DNA of 64,000 nucleotides from an uncultured Desulfobacteraceae bacterium (GTDB lineage: Bacteria; Desulfobacterota; Desulfobacteria; Desulfobacterales; UBA5852). Within the stretch, counting starts at the first letter, position 1. Each line of letters starts with the position of its first letter. The stretch covers positions 98,616-162,615 of the forward strand of contig CAJXSL010000013.1 of assembly GCA_913060875.1 (NCBI GenBank). The letters are read 5' to 3'. A program made the position numbers and the translations under genes. This document shows positions 45,223 to 52,974 of this stretch, in pieces. The notes beneath the pieces were generated by a model that saw nothing but the letters and a program-made list of their open reading frames with translations, was not told the DNA's origin and did no database searches.

Positions 45223-45714
45223 TCATCCCTTTTTCAGATTATCCATTATTTCCAGCACCGATGCTTTCAAAATCACTTTGTCTTTGGAAGGCGGGCGGTC
45301 TTTGATCATCTGATCGAAAAGGGCATGAAAGGAGGCTTTGTTTCTCAGGAAGTGGCTGCGCAGGACAAAGCGCTGTCCATCCCTTTTAAGCTCGAGCTGC
45401 AGATCCTCCGGATCGATTTTTACCCGGCCGAGATGGTCCGGAATTTCAAATGCAGGCGTATCCTTCCTGCGAATGACCGTAATCGTATTGCCGGAAACTT
45501 TCACCCGGCGGAACGATTGCAGGTAGCCGTATCCCAGGATCGGAGGCGCGGCAAAAACAACCGCCATCACGAGGCTGCCGACTGTCAGGACAACCGAGCC
45601 CGATGTGACGATGCTGACAATAAAGCTGACGGCAAATACAAGGCTGAGCACCAACAGGATGGCGATCGGCACCCATTCGATGCGGAGGCTTTCTTTCTCG
45701 AAAGTGTGTTCCAT
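45223..45714 (-). CDS. Predicted two-segment membrane protein (PH-like)
   Basis: A 163-residue protein from the ATG at 45714. Two hydrophobic hairpin segments (about 14-33 and 40-60) are followed by a cytoplasmic part with VKVSGNTITVIRRKDTPAFE and IDPEDLQLELKRDGQRFVLR, resembling bacterial PH-domain-like proteins. No motif allows a function. The frame continues upstream to 45780 but without support. Confidence 0.6.
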   Translation of the reverse strand: MEHTFEKESLRIEWVPIAILLVLSLVFAVSFIVSIVTSGSVVLTVGSLVMAVVFAAPPILGYGYLQSFRRVKVSGNTITVIRRKDTPAFEIPDHLGRVKIDPEDLQLELKRDGQRFVLRSHFLRNKASFHALFDQMIKDRPPSKDKVILKASVLEIMDNLKKG

Positions 45715-45770
45715 GGCGGTTGCGGACCAATTCTGTCTATCCGATTGGCAGAGGCCTGCTGTCCGGGCGA

Positions 45771-45798
45771 ACCCGAACATTTCATGAAATATTTGGCC
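45771..45798. repeat. Palindromic element (family B, short form)
   Basis: ACCCGAACATTTCATGAAAT runs into ATTTGGCC, directly followed by another element. Confidence 0.65.
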
Positions 45799-45800
45799 TA

Positions 45801-45929
45801 ACCCGGATATTTCACGCGTTCGCGATGTTCATTGGCAAGACATCAGGGGCGCCGCTGTACGCCTGTACCGCAAGCGCCTGATAACGCAGCCAATGAGCAT
45901 CTCGGACGCGCCCGCAGGGTGAAATTTTT
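45801..45929. repeat. Palindromic element (family B) with expanded loop
   Basis: CCCGGATATTTCACGCG opens and GCGCCCGCAGGGTGAAATTT closes the element, but the loop holds about 95 bases, against 12-14 in the copies at 18671 and 52467. The loop contains GCCGCTGTACGCCTGTACCG and no gene. Confidence 0.65.
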
Positions 45930-45998
45930 TCTGCGTTCCTGAAAATCGACCAAGGGTACAAAGTGTCACCTGAAAATTAAATCCGAAATAGTTTTGAT

Positions 45999-46060
45999 AT
46001 CCCTGAATAGTTGCATAAAATTTAATGTGTAGAAAAAATTTCATGAAATATTCGGGCTAA
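45999..46060. repeat. Palindromic element (family B, long form) touching a stop codon
   Basis: TGAATAGTTGCATAAAATTT, then GTGTAGAAAAAATTTCATGA and AATATTCGGGCTAA. The last bases of the element supply the stop codon of the minus-strand gene at 46057. Confidence 0.75.
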
Positions 46061-46857
46061 ACGGGTCTTATCTTATGCGTCTTATCGAGCTCGATGGCCA
46101 GGCGGGCAATGATGATCGCCGAAGCTTCCTCCGGATGTTTGATTTCCCTCCCGGCGTCTTTCGAGCATGACCAGAGCAGGGCCCTGTTGTCCGACCACAA
46201 CCCGAAACTGTTGCGGATAAAGTTTCCCAGACTGAGATTCAACTCGCCGATTTCAGGGGCCGTCATGTTGGCGATGGTGACCTTGTCCTTGAGGGGCAGC
46301 ATTTCGACAAGATAGGCCACGGCCTCCTCGACGGTCTTCGGGAGGGGCTTCTTGTCGGCGGCGGTTTGATCCTGCGCGGGATAGGTTTCCTTGCCCAGCA
46401 TCAGGAAATGGAAGAGCGTGTCGTAGGTGGCCTGGTAGATCCGGTTGTCATCCTCTTCGGACGAACCGGTCACATACAGGCTCGCGGGCGCGTGCTTGTC
46501 CTTCCAGATACTGATGTGGAAGGCCGCCTGCAAGTGTTCCATTTGATCGAGATCGATGTGCAGGCTGGGGTGACCGTGCGAGTAGGCATAGTCATCCACC
46601 AGGGTCAGGTCCCGGTTGAGCTGGCCATGGGTGAAGATCAGGGTGGCGTCGCCAAGGTGGACATTGGCCTCGTTTTTGGAACGGGAGCTGTTGAAGTCTT
46701 TCTCCATGAGCTTGTAGCGCCGGGTCAGCCGGTGGGGGGCGAGCATGGAGCTGTCCATGGCATAACCGCCATAGGGGATTTTCAAGCGGATGGCGATGTC
46801 CAGGGCCGCGGATTCCGCGCCGGGCGTGCCGGAGGATATGATTTTGGAGATGGTCAT
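46057..46857 (-). CDS. SLOG (YpsA-like, 'molybdenum carrier') domain fused to DUF6794
   Basis: A 266-residue two-domain protein. The N-terminal 130 residues resemble the SLOG/cpYpsA group (IISSGTPGAESAALDIAIRL, then GGYAMDSSML), though the canonical GGQTGVDR motif is eroded to SSGTPGAE, so ligand binding may differ. Residues 170-250 match DUF6794 (LPKTVEEAVAYLVEMLPLKD, then FIRNSFGLWSDNRALLWSC), a helical domain of unknown role. SLOG proteins bind nucleotides, often in stress or defence. The start is ATG 46857; the stop lies in a dispersed repeat. Confidence 0.7.
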   Translation of the reverse strand: MTISKIISSGTPGAESAALDIAIRLKIPYGGYAMDSSMLAPHRLTRRYKLMEKDFNSSRSKNEANVHLGDATLIFTHGQLNRDLTLVDDYAYSHGHPSLHIDLDQMEHLQAAFHISIWKDKHAPASLYVTGSSEEDDNRIYQATYDTLFHFLMLGKETYPAQDQTAADKKPLPKTVEEAVAYLVEMLPLKDKVTIANMTAPEIGELNLSLGNFIRNSFGLWSDNRALLWSCSKDAGREIKHPEEASAIIIARLAIELDKTHKIRPV

Positions 46858-46943
46858 GATTTCAAACGTTCCATAGCTGATGTTCCTCTTGCGGCAACTG
46901 TTTCGTCCTGCCGGTGCTGGTTTGCATTAGCCTTGCGGGACGG

Positions 46944-47450
46944 TTACGCCTGCGCGATGGCGGCTTCGATGCGGCGGCGGTGGTGGTCGAAATGAGATGC
47001 CAACAGGCGCAGGGTTTCCAGCACCGTCAGCGGGCCGGCTACCGTGTGGCGGGCGGCCGGTCGTTCCAGATCATCCGGCCCGCAGTTTTCCAGGAAGCGA
47101 TGGAGGGCCTGGCGGGATTGCTCCCACTCCCGGATCAGATCGTCCAGGACGGCATCCCCGTCCGGCACCATGTCCGGATCCGGCACATCCACGGCCACAT
47201 CATGGTCCAACACCTGAAAAACCGCTTTCAGCATTTCGGGATTTTGCTTCCCGGTGTCCAGACCGGCTTCAGTCCCGAGGGCCGTCTTTCGTTCGGCCAG
47301 CACCAGGTGCTGAATATCCTCCAGGATCGACCAGCGCTCCGGCCCGGGCCTGCGGTTCAGCAAATCCGGCGGCAGGTCGCGCACTGTGCGGATCAGCGCC
47401 AGGCGGCCCTCCTCCAAAACATCGTACCGATCCTTGAGCTCGTCCAGCAT
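46944..47450 (-). CDS. DinB-like four-helix metal-binding protein
   Basis: A 168-residue DinB/YfiT-fold protein. Metal-ligand histidines are suggested by EDIQHLVLAERK (near residue 48) and LASHFDHHRRRIE near the C-terminus. Members of this fold include thiol transferases and stress proteins; here no function is evident. A run of G before the ATG acts as a ribosome site. It is followed by a 590-base space with repeats and a gene fragment. Confidence 0.8.
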   Translation of the reverse strand: MLDELKDRYDVLEEGRLALIRTVRDLPPDLLNRRPGPERWSILEDIQHLVLAERKTALGTEAGLDTGKQNPEMLKAVFQVLDHDVAVDVPDPDMVPDGDAVLDDLIREWEQSRQALHRFLENCGPDDLERPAARHTVAGPLTVLETLRLLASHFDHHRRRIEAAIAQA

Positions 47451-47716
47451 ATCGTAGCCCCCCTGAAGGCCATGGATAGACCATCCCTATTAGGATGTTG
47501 TTCGTATAGATCATTTCGTCTTGTTCTGCGTCAACAGCTTTTCGGTTGCCACGGGCTGACGGGCATGGCGCAGGCAGGGGAAAACAGGTAATTCCGCGGG
47601 ACAAAGGGCAAGCCAAAGCCGGAAACTGAAGATTTTTGGGTCTTTTCCCGAATAGCTGGTGCAAATGAGCAATCGGGTCACAGGGGATTACCGCATGGGC
47701 ATCTCGGGATCATGAG

Positions 47717-47945
47717 GGTTCCAGGAGTCAAGGGGTCAAGGATCCAAGTGAAATACTAAAAAATTACAAAGACTGGCAAGGGTGGCAAAAAGCATATGCG
47801 CTTTGTTTGCATCTATATAATGTATCGAAACGTTTTCCTAAATTAGCAGTGAAAATTGGGCCAATCGAGCGAATGCTGAAAGCTCTGATTAAATCTCCAG
47901 AGAACAAACCCTTGGCCACTTGAATCCTAGACCCCTTGGACCCTT
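47717..47945. repeat. Cassette bounded by inverted C-rich repeats
   Basis: The left side reads GTCAAGGGGTCAAGGATCC then AAGTG (47728-47750). The right side, reverse-complemented, reads TCCAAGGGGTCTAGGATTC then AAGTG (from 47918-47941), with about 20 of 24 bases the same. The two family C copies therefore face each other and enclose the four-helix-bundle fragment at 47765. The arrangement recalls the S23 intervening sequences of rRNA genes, but no rRNA is here. Confidence 0.6.
47765..47923 (+). pseudogene. Fragment of a four-helix-bundle (S23/IVP-type) protein
   Basis: The frame reads YKDWQGWQKAYALCLHLYN, then VSKRFPKLAVKIGPIER, clearly the first half of the TIGR02436 four-helix-bundle family (pattern LxVWQKAYxLxLxIYxxTKxFP). 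After KALIKSPEN it stops at TGA 47921, so the second half with the SIPSNIAEG-like segment is gone, and no start codon lies in front. The parent family is encoded in 23S rRNA intervening sequences and in stand-alone loci. Probably not functional. Confidence 0.65.
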
Positions 47946-47982
47946 TCTCCCAACTAATTGGGAGAAGAACCCGATTTTTTTT
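47945..47982 (+). terminator. Hairpin followed by T-run
   Basis: TTCTCCCAA (47945-47953) pairs with TTGGGAGAA (47958-47966), and eight T residues follow at 47975 after eight unpaired bases. It lies just after the four-helix-bundle fragment. Confidence 0.5.
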
Positions 47983-48036
47983 ACTTGGTTGGAGAAAAGC
48001 ATCCAAAAGGTTTATCAGCGTTTTCAACATGCGTTG

Positions 48037-48079
48037 CATTTCACTTGAACCCCTGACGCCTCGAATCCTCGACCCCTTC
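48037..48079. repeat. C-rich dispersed repeat (family C) at a gene's 3' end
   Basis: CACTTGAACCCCTGACGCCT followed by CGAATCCTCGACCCC. It encodes the last residues of the minus-strand LOG-like gene (GVEDSRRQGFK). Confidence 0.6.
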
Positions 48080-48709
48080 CATAGGTAGATTCAACACCAC
48101 GCGGGCCACCGCGTCGGCAGCCTGGTCCGGGTCGGCGCAGGGATGGGCGCCGTCGATGACAGGGCCGTCCGCCAGGACGAAAACTTTTTTTTCGAACTGC
48201 AGGCCGAAGGCCATCTCCGAAATGGTGCCGTAGCCGCCGCCGATGGCTACCAGGCACAGGGCGGCGCGGGCCACCAGGGCATTGCGGGCGATGCCGATGC
48301 CGGTGGCGATGGGCACGCTCACATGCGGGTTGGCCATGGCCGGGTCGGCATCCGGCAAAATCCCGATGCTCAGGCCGCCCTCGCCGGTGGCCCCCCGGCA
48401 GGCCGCTTCCATAATCCCCTGGCGTCCGCCGCAGACCAGGGTGAGGCCCATCCGGCCCAAATGGCGGCCCATTGCTTCGGCCGCCTCAAGCTGTGCCGGC
48501 GTGGCCTCGCGCCCGCCGATCACGGCCACGGGCACCCGGCAGGGGCTGCCGCTGTTTTTCTGGAGCCATTCCACGGCTTCGACAGGACTCACCTCACGGG
48601 CCGAAGGCATTTCTTCCTCAAAGGGCTGCCAGCTCCGGTCCTCCGGCCTGAAGAGGGTTTTATTGGCGCCGGCCAGGCGACCGTTTTCAAGATCAAGAAT
48701 GAGCTTCAT
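48041..48709 (-). CDS. SLOG/LOG-like Rossmann protein (TIGR00725 type)
   Basis: A 222-residue protein. Residues 60-210 form the TIGR00725 core: VAVIGGREATPAQLEAAEAM, LVCGGRQGIMEAACRGA and GGGYGTISEMAFGL, the PGGxGTxxE-like motif of LOG phosphoribohydrolases, although the usual Arg/Glu order differs. It likely binds a nucleotide. The N-terminal 55 residues are an extra domain. The last ten residues come from a family C repeat. The ATG at 48709 overlaps the permease end by 17 bases, so it belongs to the ABC importer operon. Confidence 0.8.
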   Translation of the reverse strand: MKLILDLENGRLAGANKTLFRPEDRSWQPFEEEMPSAREVSPVEAVEWLQKNSGSPCRVPVAVIGGREATPAQLEAAEAMGRHLGRMGLTLVCGGRQGIMEAACRGATGEGGLSIGILPDADPAMANPHVSVPIATGIGIARNALVARAALCLVAIGGGYGTISEMAFGLQFEKKVFVLADGPVIDGAHPCADPDQAADAVARVVLNLPMEGVEDSRRQGFK

Positions 48710-49541
48710 GGCGTTCCTTCCTGAGGGTGTAGAGTTCGCCAGCGGCCAGTACCAGCGTGCAAAGGGTGAGCAGAACAACGGACAAGGCCGCGGCCGAGGG
48801 GAAATCGGCGCCGGTGTCGGAGATGCGGCTGTAGAGAATGAGGGGCAGAATGTTGACCTGGGTACCCACCAGGGCCAGGGCGGTTCCGTAGGCCCCGATG
48901 GCCACGGCCGATACGAGGCAGAAGGCGCTGACCGCACTGGGCATGATCTGGGGGATCAGGATGTCGGCCAGGGCCCGGAAGTGGCTGGCCCCTAAAGATT
49001 GCGCGGCCTTGATCTGGCTGCGGTCGAAATTGACCAGCACGGGCAGGAGAATCAGCACCACCCGGGGGATCAGGTAATAGGAATAAGCGAAGGCCAGACC
49101 CATGGGGCTGTAGAGAAAACCGGAAAAAGTGGCCGGGTCGGCCCCCAGCCTGGCCAGGGAAAGGGTGATGAAGCCCGCCCGCCCGAACGCCAGAATAAAC
49201 CCGTAGGCCACGATCAGGCCGGAGAAGGTCAGGGGCAGGGAGATCCAGAACATCAGGCTGGTGCGCAGGTTTTCCGGCAGGGCGGAGAGGTGCCAGGCCA
49301 CCCCGAAGCCCACCAGCAGGGAGAAGGCCGGTGCGGTCAGCCCCAGCACCAGGGTGCCGGCCAGGCCCCGCCAGAAAATGGGGTCGGTGAAGATGGTGAC
49401 GAACGCACCGACCCCGCCGGTAAAGGCTTCTCCGGACACCACGGCCAGCGGCACCAGGAAGAAGAGCAGGATGACCAGGGCGCCGGGGGCGGCCAGCAGG
49501 ACCAGCCGGCCCCGGCGTTTGTTGTCGCGTTTATTTGCCAA
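48693..49541 (-). CDS. ABC importer permease (second)
   Basis: A 282-residue membrane protein with six hydrophobic segments and the EAA-type loop AAQSLGASHFRALADILIPQ near residue 185. It belongs to the iron/thiamine/phosphonate/spermidine-type binding-protein-dependent importers. The start is TTG at 49541, inside the stop of the binding-protein gene (overlap of 11 bases). It follows the order permease-ATPase-binding protein-permease-LOG protein on the minus strand. Confidence 0.88.
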   Translation of the reverse strand: MANKRDNKRRGRLVLLAAPGALVILLFFLVPLAVVSGEAFTGGVGAFVTIFTDPIFWRGLAGTLVLGLTAPAFSLLVGFGVAWHLSALPENLRTSLMFWISLPLTFSGLIVAYGFILAFGRAGFITLSLARLGADPATFSGFLYSPMGLAFAYSYYLIPRVVLILLPVLVNFDRSQIKAAQSLGASHFRALADILIPQIMPSAVSAFCLVSAVAIGAYGTALALVGTQVNILPLILYSRISDTGADFPSAAALSVVLLTLCTLVLAAGELYTLRKERHEAHS

Positions 49542-50601
49542 GGATCAGCTTCGCCCAGGTCTGGTCGATTTCAGGTTTCAGCGCGGCCGCCTTCACCAGG
49601 TCCAGCGGTTTGAGCTGCGGGGTTGCCGGGAAACGGTCCGCGATGTCGGCCGGAAGTTTCACATCCGGTACGGACGGGCGCACAAACCCTTCGGCGAAGG
49701 TGGTCTGCCCCTTGTTGGTCATGATGAAGTTCAGCCAGAGTTTGCCGGCGTTCGGGTTGGGCCCGTTTTTCACCAGGCTGATGGCGTAGGGGGCCGCCAC
49801 CGTGGCTTCTTGGGGGATCACCACGGCAATGCCGTCGCCCATGCCGTCTTTGTATTTGGCTTTGAGGCCGTCGTTTTCGTAACCGATCCAGATGGGAATT
49901 TCCCCCTTCACGAATTTGGCGTAGGGTGTGGTGCCTTCCACGCGCAGCACGTTGCCGGCCTTGTGCAGCTTGGCCAGGTATTCCATGCCGGGCATGATGT
50001 TTTCCATGTCGCCGCCGTTGCCGTAGTTGGCGGCAAAGCTGAGCACCTGTCCCTGGCCGGTGGAGCGGGGATCGAGGTAGACAATGGCGTTCTTGTATTC
50101 CGGCTTGGCCAGGTCAGCCCAGGACTGGGGCACGTTGTCCACCAGCTTGGTGTTGACCAGGAAGGCGATGGTGAGCTGGTGGATGATGAACCAGCGGCCG
50201 TCTTTGTCGCGGTAGACCTCGGGCAGCTTGTCGAAGTTGACGGGTTTGAAACCCTCCAGCAGCCCCTTGTTGGCCGCGTCGATGGCGGAGCCGCCGAAGT
50301 AGTAGGCCGTGTCGGCCTGGGGGCGGTTTTTGGCCTTGTCCAGGGCCACCACGGTGGCGCCGGAGCCCAGGTCGTTGTAGGCCATCTCAACTTGGGGGTA
50401 GCGTTTCTTGAAGCGCTTGAACATGTTCTTCCAGTTGGCCCAGGTGGGGCCGGTGTCGAAAGAGACCACCATGCCTTCCTTGGCCGCGGCTTCGTACAGG
50501 TCTTTTTCGCCGGGATAGAGCTCCGGGCCTTCCAGGGCCATGGCCCCGGTGGACAGGAGCAACAGGGAAACCGTTGCGATCAGCAATGCCTTCAATTTCA
50601 T
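49531..50601 (-). CDS. Periplasmic substrate-binding protein of ABC importer
   Basis: A 356-residue protein with a clear signal peptide (1-22, LLLLSTGAMA) and the bilobal fold of family 1/6 solute-binding proteins (VVSFDTGPTWANWKNMFKRF near residue 44; TAYYFGGSAIDAANKGLLEG near residue 98; WIGYENDGLKAKY near residue 230). The operon type suggests thiamine, 2-aminoethylphosphonate, iron or a similar small ligand; none can be chosen from sequence alone. AAGGAGG lies before the ATG. Confidence 0.9.
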   Translation of the reverse strand: MKLKALLIATVSLLLLSTGAMALEGPELYPGEKDLYEAAAKEGMVVSFDTGPTWANWKNMFKRFKKRYPQVEMAYNDLGSGATVVALDKAKNRPQADTAYYFGGSAIDAANKGLLEGFKPVNFDKLPEVYRDKDGRWFIIHQLTIAFLVNTKLVDNVPQSWADLAKPEYKNAIVYLDPRSTGQGQVLSFAANYGNGGDMENIMPGMEYLAKLHKAGNVLRVEGTTPYAKFVKGEIPIWIGYENDGLKAKYKDGMGDGIAVVIPQEATVAAPYAISLVKNGPNPNAGKLWLNFIMTNKGQTTFAEGFVRPSVPDVKLPADIADRFPATPQLKPLDLVKAAALKPEIDQTWAKLILGK

Positions 50602-50637
50602 TTTACCCTCCTTGATTGATGAATGATCTGCTTGGGT

Positions 50638-51663
50638 TTACGCGGGCAGGAGCCTTACGTGCTCCGGCCGTATACTCACCGCGTCGATGGGACCGCGGGT
50701 GCCGGTCTGTCCCAGAATGACGGAATTTTCGATGGCCAGGTCGTAGCGGCGCACGGCGCCGAGAAAGCGGTCCCGGACGATGCGGCCCGTGAAGCGGTTG
50801 GCGGCCTCGGCCGTGTGGCCGACCGCGATGTTTTCGGGCCTTACCAGCACCGTGACCTTGGTGCCGTTGGCGTAGTTGTGGAGGCCGGTCTGCAGCTGGC
50901 CGAAAGGCAGCGCCACCGAATCGGCCGATGCCACCACGCCTTCCCAGAGGTTGGCTTCGCCCACGAAATTGGCCACGCTGCGGGTGGCGGGCCGATCATA
51001 GAGCTCCAGCGGCGTGGCGACCTGGACCAGGCGGCCGGCCTCCATGACCGCCACCCGATCGGCCATGGAAAGGGCTTCCTCCTGGTCGTGGGTAATGTGC
51101 ACGGTGGCAATGGAGAACTCGCGCTGCAGGCGGCGGATTTCATCGCGCATGTCGGATCGCAGGCCGGCATCCAGGGCCGAGAGGGGCTCGTCCAAGAGCA
51201 GGGCCTTGGGCTGGAACACCAGGGCCCGGGCCAGGGCCACCCGCTGCTGCTGGCCGCCGGACAGGGTCTGGGGGAGGCGCTCTTCGAAGCCCTTCAGCCC
51301 TACGCGTTCCAGGGCCTCGCAGGCCAGGCGGCGGCGTTCCGATGGGTTGATGTTGCGGATCTTCAGGGGATAGGCCACGTTCTGCCAGGCGGCCATATGG
51401 GGGAAGAGGGCGTAGGACTGGAACACCACCCCGAGCTGCCGCTCCCGCACCGGACGCTGCGTGATGTCCTCGCCGTCCAGCTGGATCTGGCCCTGGCGGG
51501 CCATCTCGAACCCTGCGATCAGTTTGAGCAGGGTGGTTTTGCCGGAACCGCTGGAGCCGATCACCGCCAGAAGCTCCCCGTCGTCGATGAAGAGGTTGAT
51601 GTCGAATACGCCGGCGGACGTGCCGGCATAGGTGAAAGTCACGTTTTCGAGTGCGAGGCTCAT
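50638..51663 (-). CDS. ABC importer ATP-binding protein with TOBE domain
   Basis: A 341-residue ATPase of the PotA/FbpC type. Walker A GSSGSGKT is at residues 36-43, the signature LSGGQQQRVALARAL near residue 135, Walker B ALLLDEPLSALD, and the switch His in HITHDQEEAL. Residues 240-341 form the regulatory TOBE domain (VLVRPENIAVG). The ATG at 51663 overlaps the permease stop by four bases. The open frame runs further upstream, through the permease gene, but that part is only a shadow. Confidence 0.95.
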   Translation of the reverse strand: MSLALENVTFTYAGTSAGVFDINLFIDDGELLAVIGSSGSGKTTLLKLIAGFEMARQGQIQLDGEDITQRPVRERQLGVVFQSYALFPHMAAWQNVAYPLKIRNINPSERRRLACEALERVGLKGFEERLPQTLSGGQQQRVALARALVFQPKALLLDEPLSALDAGLRSDMRDEIRRLQREFSIATVHITHDQEEALSMADRVAVMEAGRLVQVATPLELYDRPATRSVANFVGEANLWEGVVASADSVALPFGQLQTGLHNYANGTKVTVLVRPENIAVGHTAEAANRFTGRIVRDRFLGAVRRYDLAIENSVILGQTGTRGPIDAVSIRPEHVRLLPA

Positions 51664-52445
51664 GGGGCATTCTTCCGATATTTGCTGGCCGAGCGGGCCG
51701 CCAGGGCGCCGCCGGCCGCGGCCAGGAGCGCCAGGCCGAGAAGGATAACGGTGGCGGCACAGGCGAATCCGGTGGACCCGTAGAAAGCCTGCAGCAGCAC
51801 CACCGGGTAAGGGCGGTAGAGAAATCCCGAGATCAGGTTGGAGAGCTGGAATTCCCCGATGGACAGGGCCGCCACCATAATGAGACCGGATCCCAGGCTG
51901 TGCCGCAGCAGGGGCACCACCACGTCCAGGAAACGTTCGCGAAAGGTGGCTCCCAGGGATTCGGCGGCCAGCTCGAGTTCTTCCAGATGCAGGTGGCGCA
52001 TGTCCGCCACCAGGGTCTGCAGGAGGTAGGGCAGGGTCAGCACCACATGGCCGGCGATGAGGAGCCAGATGCTGCCCAGCCAGGGCAGGGCGTCGGTGGA
52101 AAAGATGAGAATGAAGCCGAAGGCCAGCACCAGCGGCGGTGCGGCGATGGGCAGGAGAAACACGATGCGGGCCGCCAGCATGACGCCCCGGGAGGCGCTC
52201 CGGTAGAGCGCATAGGCCAGGGGCACGGCCAGCAGGGTGCCGAAGGTGCAGGTGGCGGCCACCACCTTGAGGCTGACCATGAAGGCCCGGCGGAAGCTGC
52301 CGTCTTCCCACAGTTCCAGATACCAGGCGCCCGTGATGCCCGTGGGCAAAAGGGTGTTGGTCCAGGTTTCACCGAACGACCCCACGAACAAAAGGATGAT
52401 GGGGATGAAGAGATAAAGCAGGTAAATGCCGGTGACGACAGCCAT
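51660..52445 (-). CDS. ABC importer permease (first)
   Basis: A 261-residue membrane protein with six hydrophobic segments and an EAA loop (AAESLGATFRERFLDVVVPL near residue 165). It is the first gene of the operon permease-ATPase-binding protein-permease-LOG protein, so the importer uses a heterodimeric membrane core. The ATG at 52445 is the start nearest the first segment (AVVTGIYLLYLFIPIILLF); an upstream in-frame extension would pass through a family B repeat. Confidence 0.88.
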   Translation of the reverse strand: MAVVTGIYLLYLFIPIILLFVGSFGETWTNTLLPTGITGAWYLELWEDGSFRRAFMVSLKVVAATCTFGTLLAVPLAYALYRSASRGVMLAARIVFLLPIAAPPLVLAFGFILIFSTDALPWLGSIWLLIAGHVVLTLPYLLQTLVADMRHLHLEELELAAESLGATFRERFLDVVVPLLRHSLGSGLIMVAALSIGEFQLSNLISGFLYRPYPVVLLQAFYGSTGFACAATVILLGLALLAAAGGALAARSASKYRKNAP

Positions 52446-52466
52446 TCGCGGGTGTTTCCCCTTTCG

Positions 52467-52506
52467 CCCGGATATTGCACGCGTCCGTGGGTGAAATTTT
52501 CGGGTT
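52467..52506. repeat. Palindromic element (family B) in the leader of the ABC operon
   Basis: CCCGGATATTGCACGCG and GTGGGTGAAATTTTCGGG, only 22 bases upstream of the permease start, so it is in the transcript leader if the promoter lies further upstream. Confidence 0.7.
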
Positions 52507-52974
52507 AGCGCAACCGGGGGGTTGGGCCCGGTTGGGTTTGGGCATGTGGCCAGTCCACATAGATCTAATTGGACGGTTCGCATTGTAGCTGCTGCGCCAC
52601 ATGCAGTGATGCCTGAGGCATACGGTATCCGGCTTTGCTTGTCAACAAGATGGTTGTCGATTGATCCGATCTAACAAAAATTTAGCAAATTTAACAATAA
52701 ATTAGTAATTATTTCGTACAAGCTTCCCGAGGCTGGGAGCTTCATGGATTTTAGCTTGCAAAGGGCGGATGGACGTTCGCAGCAGGAGAATTGTTCCCGT
52801 AATAAGCGGGCCACAATTCAAAGTGGACCGTCCAAATAGAGGATTATGTACCAAAAAGGTTGGTTTTGCGGGCCAAATAGTGTATCCATCAATGTTTAAT
52901 CTGGATAATTCTTGCACTAGTTGGTCTCAAAGCCCCGCGGCGGTGGGCCGGGTGCATATCGAACAGAGGATGGC
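52507..52974. other. Divergent control region between ABC operon and regulator
   Basis: No gene is supported. AT-rich sequence at 52670-52710 could hold promoters for both sides. An imperfect hairpin AAGCTTCCC...GGGAGCTT lies at 52720-52742. A minus-strand frame of 71 codons (52702-52917) lacks a ribosome site. The operator of the regulator was not identified. Confidence 0.4.

Noticed and set aside
47451..48040. rRNA intervening sequence
   Set aside because: The four-helix-bundle fragment resembles those elements, but no 23S rRNA sequence flanks it.
42505..48079. Family C copies as intrinsic terminators
   Set aside because: They lack stable hairpins and T-runs on the transcript strand; a Rho-related role cannot be ruled out but is not shown.
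50638..52311. A 557-codon open frame spanning the ABC ATPase and beyond
   Set aside because: Only the last 341 codons (from 51663) match an ATPase; the rest is a shadow of the permease gene in another frame.
52702..52917. 71-codon minus-strand frame in the regulator/ABC control region
   Set aside because: No ribosome site and no family; the region is better explained as a control region.
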